A DNA stretch of 64,000 bases, taken from positions 1-64,000 of the forward strand of contig WOGZ01000147.1 of the NCBI GenBank assembly GCA_009733775.1, written 5' to 3'. Origin of the DNA: Alectoria sarmentosa. Lineage: Eukaryota > Ascomycota > Lecanoromycetes > Lecanorales > Parmeliaceae. The notes below the pieces were generated by a model. It saw only the letters and a program-made list of their open reading frames with translations, did no database searches and was not told the DNA's origin. This document shows positions 55,844 through 64,000 of the stretch, in pieces (the stretch's first letter is position 1; each line of letters starts with the position of its first letter). A program made the position numbers and the translations under genes.

Positions 55844-57870
55844 CAATGTCACAACCTGTCACCATACCTGAAACGTCACACTGGCCATGGAGGACGGCCC
55901 GCTTTCTTTCTAAATTAACAAGGCATAAAACATAAGGTGCACGCGGGCTTTTTATTACTTTGCTTTGATGACTTGAAAAGAGACGAGGGCTGTGGTAGAA
56001 GCGGAGGAGACCAAAGAGATCAGTCAATTTCGATAGAGTCATATCGTACACCGCCAACCCATGAAAGCAAAACCACACCTACCGCACGATCTCATCCCCG
56101 CTTCCCTTCCCCTTCCGACGAAACAACGCCGACAATCTCCCCTGGTGCCCCTTTTCTTTCTCCCACCTTCACCCTCCTCTTCCACCTCACTCTTTCTCCG
56201 TCATCCCCACGCCATGCCCACGCTCCTCATCTCCCCTCCCAAACATTTCACCTCCCCATATCCAAACTACCCCACCCCCATCCTCTCATCCGGCGGCAGC
56301 AACGTCTTCCCCTTTCTCGGTATCCTGAAAGTCGCGCCTCATACCAGATACTGCATGGTTCTGGGATTGACATTGATGGAGCCATCTGCGCCCGGGGGGG
56401 TGATACTCCTTTTCGAGGGCCCGGCAGCGGAGAGCGTCAGTGGGGTGATCGTCGAAGGATATTATTGAGGCGCCGGTGCGGGGGGACTGAGTCGGGGCTT
56501 GATGAGGCGGATTTGGTGGGGACTTGGCCGCAGGGGGTGGTGAGGCGGGAGGGTTTGGCGTTAGGGATTTGGTTGATCATAGTATGATCTGGCGGATGTG
56601 TTTCAAGGAGGTGATGTTGTCGACGTCCTTTCCTGGACGAGAGCTGAATCAGGATGAACGAATAGTCCTGGTTAGAGAGCACTGTAGGTCGATTGTTAAG
56701 GTAGCAGCATCGAAGCAGAGTAAAGGATATATGCTGTTCAAAATGGAATGAGATGTTCCGCAGTTGTTCTCCTCACACGACAACAGCATAGAAGCACCGT
56801 TATCATGATATCTCTGCTGGGTCATGATCAAACGTGCACGGTTCGCGAGCTTGAAGCCTTAAGTGAGGAAAATGGATGTCTGAGAGCACAAGTCGCTACT
56901 CCTGGTCTGCTTGAGGGGATCTAAATTGATGAGGATCGGTCGTCGTCCTTGCCAATCGACGAATAAGAAGTCGTGAACAACATCAAGGCCCGGAATGCGG
57001 TGGTGCAAGTTCGTACCGGCCAGTATTCACTAATCGACATAGGAAAACTCCGCAGAGGCAAAACCATCTTAATCCGCGCAACGTCTGCTGACGTCGGTCA
57101 AACTGTCAAACTTATGATTAAGAGGAGTGTAGAATACACCGGAGCTGGGATAAGAAATGATTCAGTAGAGCTACGGTATTGGCCAAGTCCATATTTCCTC
57201 GAGCTTCTAAACTTCTTCCTAGATTCGGCAGCACAGATGGTCATGACACCTATTAGTGGGCTTGAGTCTTGAGTATTGGACTGGGCGCTGCAGGGTCAAC
57301 TTCTCATCATGTGGAGGCATCTTGCAAATTTACTTGGCAGAGGGCTACGTTGCTAGCTTGATTAGATTTTCAGCAAAGGTACTTTTGTTTCAACGTTGTT
57401 GAATGAGAGGAGTGACTCTGGAAACCGTAAGGAACCTTGGAAATAGCTGTGTGCAGATTTTAACACCCAATGATATGTATGATTGCCACCACCCCTCAAT
57501 CTTGACGCCTGTTGACCCTTCCACTCGTGCTTGTGGATCGCCTATGGGCAATTGTACTTGACCTGTGACACACGCCCATTGTAGATCATAGGGGAAAAAG
57601 TACACTCTCAACAGGTTGATTCATGACCTTTCTTCATCCTAGCGAGACAAGGAGAGATGAGCAGCGTAGTTCGGGATGCATTCCATATTGTCCCCTCTAC
57701 CTAAACTTGCAGACTAGCTTCTAAGGTTCTCTTCTCTGACTTGATTCGCGGATGCTTTCTGACAACATTTCGTGATAGTCCCATTCCTAATTTATATGAA
57801 GACAGCACCAAAAACCAGCGTCTCAAAACGGTTGAACACTTCAAGTCCTCCGAGGGCCAAGACATCTTTC
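55844..57870. other. Gene-poor stretch with weak frames
   Basis: About 2 kb. A Pro/Ser-rich frame at 56061-56465 and a 99-codon frame near 56973-57272 are open, but they show no recognisable domain and no splice-supported extension. I do not call genes here. Confidence 0.4.
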
Positions 57871-58720
57871 CTAGGCCGTGTTCAATGATCTCTGAACCGA
57901 TTTAGAAATATTGCGTATTTAAGACTTAAGTACTTTAAGGGCGGCAGGCGGGTATTCGCAATCCTTCCTAAAGAGTCTCAATAGACTTTTCAATATCAAA
58001 TATACTAAGCTATTTTGACTCACAATATCGTTCTAATACGGGCAAATCTAGGAAAGATCGAATTTGAAAGATATGTCAATAGCATTTTCAAATCTCAACA
58101 GATCTTCAATTCAAAAAATCATCGCAATACCGTTAATAAATAAGTTGTATTTTACAAATTCAGGGTTCGAGCATATACAATCCCCTTTTTTCACACCCCT
58201 CACTTAATGTCCATCTCACCCACCCTTATATCAGGCCCATAATTCATCGCCCCTAAGAGAACTTTGGCTAAATCGTTCAAATCCGAAATCCAAAATACAA
58301 TGATATAAATGTAACTTATCGTATTTAAATCTCGAATCGAAGACTTGACGGTCGTACACGTAAAAATACTCTTACGAGATTTGTTTCCTCAACAGGCTGT
58401 TAATAAATTATTCATATCATAAAATTTCCATTAGCGTTGAAATCTTATCAGATTTGTCATATACGAATATCTTTACATCCTTGATACGAGCCAACATCTT
58501 ACTTTTAAGATATCGTTACGACGAAAGATTTGCATAGAACATGGATCGTAAAAGCATTGTCAGCGTGCCAAGCCTGTTCATAAAGTGGGTTACGGAAGAT
58601 GCTTTTGATAGGCTATTAGTATCATTGCGAAAACCCCCCTGCCGACCTTAAAGTAGGCAGCAATCGTTGTATTGAAATTATCATTTAATTACAATAGTGA
58701 GATTAGATCGTTTTCGCATT
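57871..58720. other. AT-rich stretch without genes
   Basis: AT-rich, stop-dense sequence with many TTTAAA, AAATAT and TATCA words, similar in feel to the left-edge block but less extreme. It may be a decayed repeat. No element ends were identified. Confidence 0.45.
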
Positions 58721-60251
58721 TCAGGCGCCACATAAGCACAAGCCTCAAGGACTGAGAAGACCACCTGGCACCTGCACATACTTACTTTAAGTTGTGTACA
58801 TTACTTTAGTGTGTACGCGTCTACAAATAGGCGAGGAAGCTCGCTTAAATTTTCCCTGCTCGTAAGTATGAAATACCTGTCTTTTGAACCATTTCTTTCC
58901 ATAAAACAATGTCTATAATGGCAACCATTAGAGTCTCGGGACAGACCTCCAGCTTGGAGTAACCATCAGTGTTTGTTCAGGTCCCTTGAGGATCTCTTTG
59001 CGTGCTCACGGTCGTCTAAGATTGATTTTTTGACGCTCTCTATATACCAGGCCAGAAGTCTAGTGGACAATGAAGGTCTTGACACCAAAGCGAGCCGTTA
59101 TAAATCTCCCACATGTGTTGAATTTTACTACCCGCAGGCGCTTTGACTATCAAACGATATACAAGTGGTGCACATGGCAGCTCTTTGTCGAAAGAATAAA
59201 TCCTCCTCTTTTTCAAATGTATGTCCAAACTTTCAAAGTGCCGTCCACCCTCACCCCATCGCTAAAGATCTGGTTTCCTCCTCCTGTCATAGCACGGAAT
59301 TCTTTTCTGCCTGGCTCATGTGCCTTGGCTACGTTGTTTCATCTTGAGTCTCAGTAGACTGGCCTTTGGGCAAGAGACCGTGTGGGCGGCGTCACCTTCG
59401 TGCTCGTAAAAATTATTGCAACACTTATACAGATCGTCGATCTGACTTTGACTGCCCTCCAATCAACATTCCCTTCTTTACTACTTGACCTTGCTTACCA
59501 TTTCCCCTCTTTGTATGAGTTCTTGGCTAGGCAATCTGCAACATTCTTAGAGCTTCAACATCATTATTTGACTACCGACTGCACTTCATGTTGCCTCACC
59601 TTGTATTGCACACTACATGTTCATTAGTATCCTTGAATGCGATGATCGTAGGCACTTACAGCAAGGGAATGGCATGGCGGATCCGTCTTTAGGTCTTCCT
59701 CTATCCCCTAGATGGGTATCATCAGTTGAAAAGATTTGGATGGTGGAGCACAGATCAATCACAGTGAATACTGACCATTCTGCCCTTCCAATGATGACCC
59801 TACCTCAGTAATAAAATAGGAAGATAGCACTTCGTAACGCAAGCGATTTGGACGTTGGTGATAGAGTATATTAAAGGGAGACTCGGCAAAAGTGACTTGT
59901 GGAAGCCTCTTTCTAATTGGCGGGGCATCCTAAGTACAAGTCACTTCACACTTCACTCCCTGCCTCGCACCACATATACTCTTTCTCTACTTTGACAACA
60001 ATTCTTGAACTACCTCAACCTATCCCTTTGAAAACTGAGCACTGCTTTTATCTTAGTCAGACCACCTCTCATTGTCATGTAAGTCGCCCTCAACAGCAGC
60101 AAACAAGTCAACCTCACTCATAAGCCGTACACAGATCAGAGCCTGGTGACAACAATAGCCCCGCACACTTCGCTCACAACCTCATTTCGTTCCTCCAACA
60201 CTCTCACCACCATCGACCACTACACACTACCCCTCAACTCCATCATTCACC
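58721..60251. other. Upstream region of the SUMO gene
   Basis: About 1.5 kb without recognised genes. The last ~250 bases are C/A-rich and pyrimidine-rich (CAACACTCTCACCACCATCG), typical of a strong fungal housekeeping promoter and leader. Confidence 0.45.
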
Positions 60252-60631
60252 ATGTCTGACCGTGATCAGTCTCCCGGTGCGGGCGGCAATCCCGACGACC
60301 AGCCCAAGAGTGAGCACCTGAACATCAAGGTCACGGACAACAACAACGAGGTCTTCTTCAAGATCAAGCGCACCACCGCCCTCTCAAAGCTCATGAACGC
60401 CTTCTGCGAGCGCCAAGGAAAAGCACCCTCCTCTGTTCGATTTCTTTTCGATGGTGCGCGAGTCAACCCAGCTGATAGCCCTGACTCGGTAGGTACCTCG
60501 GCACCTAGAGAACCCTCCGTGCTTGACAGCTTTCGCTCCATGATCCAGCTGCTAATATTCCGTCCCCGCAGCTCGAGATGGCCGATGGAGATACATTGGA
60601 GGTGCACCAGGAACAGATCGGTGGCGCTTGA
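60252..60631 (+). CDS. smt3: SUMO (ubiquitin-like modifier Smt3)
   Basis: 98-aa precursor of the small ubiquitin-like modifier, conjugated to nuclear proteins by E1/E2/E3 enzymes. Exons 60252-60488 and 60572-60631, phase 0. Ubiquitin-fold signatures: HLNIKVTDNNNEVFFKIKRT, KLMNAFCERQGKAPSSVRFL, FDGARV, then in exon 2 LEMADGDTLEVHQEQIGGA. The Gly-Gly pair at 96-97 is followed by a single Ala that a SUMO protease must remove to mature the protein. The N-terminal ~20 residues are flexible and acidic, as in the family. The predicted exon junction falls between DSPDS and LEMAD. Confidence 0.95.
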
Positions 60632-61139
60632 CATGGCAAAGAAGGCAGTAGCACCTAGTCAGATGGCATTATGATAATGGCTTCAAGGCCGTGTGCTATC
60701 GTTCGAGCTACATGTCTTCTGCAACAATCGAGCGTTGGTCACATTTTGTAGCGGGCGCTCAGGGCGCAGGTCTTTTCAAAGGCATATGAAGGAGACGGGC
60801 CAAGTTCATAATCAAAAGGATCTGGAAAGGATCCCTCCAAGGGTGCCATCTTTCACAGATGCTTCATGTTGCTCCGTCAATCATACGTGACGAGTCTGTG
60901 TCTACATACCAAAACTCTTTGGAAGCATTTCCATAGCACCCACCACATAGAGAATGAACCGTCTTCTTTGAAAATTGTGCTATTAACGCTCTGCCTGATA
61001 TATTCAAAACACAAATTCCAGCTCTGTATATGCGCAGAATCCCGGCCATACATTAAAAGTATATGCATATCTGAAGAATATATATATATATATAAGCCTC
61101 CCTAGAACATTGCACCCATCAATTTTCCCTCAAGACCAA
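60632..61139. other. Spacer between convergent genes
   Basis: About 500 bases holding the 3' ends of SUMO and of the small protein on the other strand. Includes a (TA)n run at about 61079-61095. No gene. Confidence 0.5.
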
Positions 61140-61721
61140 TCAACCCTCCCAGATCGCCCTCCTCGCCTCCTCCTTCTCCCTCTCAGCCTTCCGCGCCTCC
61201 TCTTTGGCCACCTCTCCTCTCTTCCGCTCCTTCTCCCTCACAGCCCGTTCATACGCTTTGCTTTCCTCAGTCTTCTTCGGTGGCTTTACACCTAGTGCCC
61301 CTGCAATCAAGCGTCCGGCCGCCGCTGATGATTTCTCCGGTCTCTTCTCTGGGCCTTGAGGAGAGCGAGGCGTGCTGCTTGGGGAATTCAAGGTATAGGC
61401 GCTTGAAAAGGTCGACCAGTCTGTACTTCTCTTGCGCGAGTGGGAGGAAGTTGGAGATGTGGGCGTCGGCGGTGGAGGACCAGAGGTTGCGCCTGTGGGA
61501 GTAGAGGGCTGTGAGGGGGTAGTAGATCTGGAGGATGATGATGATGATGGAGAGGCAGCCTCTTCCCAGGTATCGATAACGGCTTTAGATGTCTTGGATT
61601 TGGCAGAAGAAGAGATGGCAAGGTTCTTGAGGGAGGAATCGAGTCCTTGTGGTGGTCAGTGAGCCTGGACTGGAGAAACTGGAACTTAGTCACCAGGCGT
61701 TATGTAAGACGTGGTTGTCAT
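61140..61721 (-). CDS. Small conserved fungal protein, basic-acidic coiled tail
   Basis: Two exons, 61721-61694 and 61645-61140, joined in phase; 177 aa. The N-terminus is MTTTSYITPGLDSSLKNLAI, followed by a Ser/Pro/Thr-rich disordered region after VIDTWEEAA. The C-terminal ~60 residues have RLIAGALGVKPPKKTEE followed by a highly charged Lys/Arg/Glu helix (KERKRGEVAKEEARKAERE). I recall similar uncharacterised proteins next to SUMO genes in other Pezizomycotina, but cannot name a function. The first exon (28 nt) is supported only by phase, a GTGACT donor and a CTGAC branch site. Confidence 0.6.
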
Positions 61722-62967
61722 TGCTATTTCCAAGGCAAGAAACAGAAGGTCGTGAAGTATTCAACCAAAATTGAGTGTACTTCGGGGCGAGTGCGAGGAG
61801 GCAGCTGTACACGGGAACCAAATGTAGTGCGATCACTTAAGGATGCTGGATGTCGAGAAAAAACATGCGAGAATGTAAACAACGTGGACTGGATTCTATA
61901 TAGATGGCAAGAAGACGGCCGAGCAAAAAGCAGATGTTGAGCGCGGTGAGTCGATCATGATTGTGTGACGACTGACGGAGTGGGGAGGATCATGGCAGTG
62001 GAATTGCCCCACATTCTTGTAAGGCTGGGTGGGAAGGCAATACGAGCAGATACGGAGTTGTATATCGAAACCCTGACCCTCAATTTGGGAAAATGATACG
62101 TCTGTTGTAGTGTCCATGTAATTAGGACACAGATGTGAAAGCCGGTTGTCACAAAGCTTTTGTATTGGCCTCGAAACACTTCGGCCATTGACTCAAAGTA
62201 ACCAGCACAGCAACGAGCAAAATCCACCATCCCAGTGGCTGAAGACCAGTCGATGATGGCAGCCTCAGACGGACAAAGGCTTAATTGTTCCGCCAAGCTT
62301 CGTACTCTGAGTCTCCTTCCTTTCAAGGAATCACTAGATCGAAAACACCGAAAAGGAAGTCAAACATCCCATATGAAATTGCTGGTTGCATACATCAAGG
62401 GTCGGGAGAGGGATTGGTCGATGCAGTAGCTACTTCATCGCGAACAAGGTATCATGATACCATCTGAAGAGACACACTCGCTTGATCAACCAGTTGGCCG
62501 GTTAAGGCACACAGGGAGATGGCCGGCACCACAGACACGACATCCATTCGTCTCTTCAGGAGTTTGATTTCAAAGTTGAAGTAAGACATATTGCACGCCT
62601 AAGTCATGGCTGGGATGGGGAGAAGGTAAAGTATGGTGGTCTGAAGTCATCGTCAAGTTCGACGTTTGATGAATAAAGTGAAAGTAGGCACAAGAAAGAA
62701 TGCGCTTCGGAAGCACATGCCTTTTCGAGAGCCAAATCTGCCGATCTGCCGGATTGTTGGACTTGTAACACAAATCAAGCTCAGACACAGACACAGACAA
62801 AGATACCAAGACCAGAGTCACATTTCCGTCACCACCGTGGCTGGCTGCAGCGTCCGTATACATAAAGGAGGAAGGGTTTTTCAAATCACTAACGAGTTGG
62901 GGTTGATTTGTCAATATCCTCATCTTCAATCAATCCATCAATCAATCAATCAATTGACAATATCGCT
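61722..62967. other. Intergenic with short tandem repeats
   Basis: About 1.25 kb. (CAGACA)-like repeats occur near 62781-62797 and (AATC)n near 62928-62955, just before the flavin-protein start. No gene was recognised. Confidence 0.45.
62928..62955. repeat. (AATC)n microsatellite
   Basis: Seven imperfect tetranucleotide AATC/CATC units directly upstream of the start codon at 62968. Confidence 0.8.
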
Positions 62968-64000
62968 ATGGGACGGACTTTGGTTTATCCAAAAGTTCAG
63001 AAGAACACTATCCATCGCAAGGACTTTCGGGGTAAGAGCAGATGTTGCAATTGACCGATTTCATATCCCGCATTGATAGAGGGATCAATTGATAGCTTGA
63101 CTGAACATAGCTACTTACGACCTCTCGACCATCCACTCCATCATCAACGACACTCCAGTCCTTCATGTCTCCTTCAACTCTTTAGATCCAAAGGACCCTT
63201 TTCCTGTAAGCTATCTTTTCCATCCCTCATTCCCCTGATCATCATGTTTTGAGGGCCGGAGACCTTTTCCGCCCCCTGAAACATGTCTTCTGACTCTTGA
63301 ATCATCCACAAGAGAGAAATACTGACTTCGAAATCATTCAGACCATTCTTCCGATGATCGGTACCATGGGATCTTTCGCCTTTCCAAGCGCTGATTTGAA
63401 TGAACCGCTGTACGTGCCATTCGGAGCGATTTCTTCATGTTTGGTAGCAGATTCCGAGCCACATAACATTTTGGGGGAGCAAGAGGCTCTTGATAGTCCT
63501 CAATCCTGTTTTGCGACTCCGGTTTCTGTCTTGAAGAAGCGGTGCTGACCAAAATGTGCGTAGGGACTGCTATCTCCACGGCTACGTAAGCTCTGGTATA
63601 ATGAAACAAGTGCGGGAAAACCCCGAAAGCGGTCTCGCCATTACCATAGCCGCGACGAAAGTTGATGGCATAGTACTTAGCTTGACGCCTAATTCGCATA
63701 GTTACAATTACCGATCTGCTGTGCTTTTCGGGTATGGAAGCCTAGTTGATGATACGCAAGAGAAGCTATGGGCGATGGAGATGGTCACCAACTCTGTGGT
63801 GCCCGGTCGTTGGTATGTATTCTCCAAGGTGTCATTTTCTTATCCGCTACTGGAGTCTGATCCTAAGACAAGTCTCAGGAGCCAAAAGCATTGTCCCACT
63901 CTTCGGGCGTGTCTTCAGGCGCAATTTCTGGTTTATAGAGAGAATATTGACTCCGAATTCTTTGACAGGGATCACACAAGGACGCCGCCCGACAAAGCTG
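62968..64000 (+). CDS. Pyridoxamine 5'-phosphate oxidase-fold flavin protein (partial, runs off the right edge)
   Basis: Exons 62968-63031, 63111-63205, 63342-63409, 63564-63812 and 63969 to beyond 64000, phases consistent. The product begins MGRTLVYPKVQKNTIHRKDF and continues ATYDLSTIHSIIND, LHVSFNS, ILPMIGTMGSF, LDCYLHGYVSSGIM, AITIAATKVDGIVLSLTPNS, YNYRSAVLFGYG, LWAMEMVTNSVVPGRW, DHTRTPP. This matches fungal FMN-binding split-barrel proteins of the Pyridox_ox_2 type. They bind FMN and are thought to act as oxidoreductases; the true substrate is rarely known. The C-terminal portion lies outside the window. Introns 2 and 4 resemble introns of the purine gene at 20346. Confidence 0.88.
63206..63341 (+). 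mobile_element. Introner-like intron 2 of the flavin-protein gene
   Basis: 136-nt intron alignable end to end with 21188-21320. Its 3' module is AGAGAGAAATACTGACTTC followed by GAAATCATTCAG. Confidence 0.75.
63813..63968 (+). mobile_element. Introner-like intron 4 of the flavin-protein gene
   Basis: 156-nt intron ending TAGAGAGAATATTGACTCC followed by GAATTCTTTGACAG, the same module with small changes. Confidence 0.55.

Noticed and set aside
56061..56465. 135-codon Pro/Ser-rich open frame
   Set aside because: No recognisable domain, no splice support, and equally long frames overlap it in other registers; composition alone explains the openness.
56973..57272. 99-codon open frame
   Set aside because: No ATG-supported upstream context or domain. 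It could be a remnant but there is nothing to support a call.

Overview
The window is nuclear DNA of a filamentous ascomycete fungus (Pezizomycotina; I cannot place the class). The evidence is short GT-AG introns (mostly 44-160 nt) with CTAAC/CTGAC-type branch sites, Zn2Cys6 and Fungal_trans regulators, GPI-anchored Cys-rich wall proteins, and the usual fungal complement of housekeeping genes. All gene models were assembled by eye from reading frames, splice signals and remembered family sequences. Exon boundaries were checked for phase, but nothing was confirmed with transcripts or searches.

Layout. 1-785 is an AT-rich block. 1986-4454 is a Zn2Cys6 transcription factor. 5332-6540 is a CK2 beta regulatory subunit. 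7520-8730 (-) is Mediator subunit 19 (Rox3). 9648-10758 is a bHLH factor. 11080-13551 is a CCHC zinc-knuckle protein. 14124-16201 (-) is a Baeyer-Villiger-type flavin monooxygenase. 17842-19474 (-) is a secreted HExxH metallopeptidase-like protein. About 20340-23833 is the bifunctional purine enzyme AICAR transformylase/IMP cyclohydrolase, cut into 18 exons. 24345-25250 is a JmjC/cupin protein. 25497-26265 is a CIA30-domain protein. 27459-27995 (-) is a small protein with two tandem zinc-cluster motifs. 28832-29506 (-) is an AhpC/TSA-like thioredoxin-fold protein. 30785-32504 (-) is an MFS permease. 34210-34341 is the 5' stub of an alpha-glucosidase gene. 34730-37049 (-) is prolyl-tRNA synthetase.

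The second half holds two Cys-rich surface proteins (37513-38298 and 39184-40404), a 533-bp MITE (40634-41166) just upstream of a complex I ESSS subunit (41213-41903), a 139-bp foldback element (42889-43027), a Nup84/Nup107 nucleoporin (43483-46685), a Pmc1-type Ca2+-ATPase (48119-52482), a truncated-looking MpaB-like protein (54093-54680), a C2H2 protein (55196-55843), a gene-poor 4-kb stretch, SUMO (60252-60631), a small conserved protein (61140-61721, -), and the 5' part of a pyridoxamine-oxidase-fold flavin protein (62968 to the right edge).

Most genes are unrelated housekeeping or regulatory genes; there is no biosynthetic cluster or operon-like logic. The most interesting signal is in the introns. 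The purine gene and the flavin-protein gene at the right edge, 40 kb apart and functionally unrelated, contain introns of about 130-155 nt that share a 3' module (a purine run, then TACTGACTTCGAAATC, then a variable stretch ending in AG). One pair is alignable over its whole length. This is what introner-like elements (multiplying spliceosomal introns) look like.
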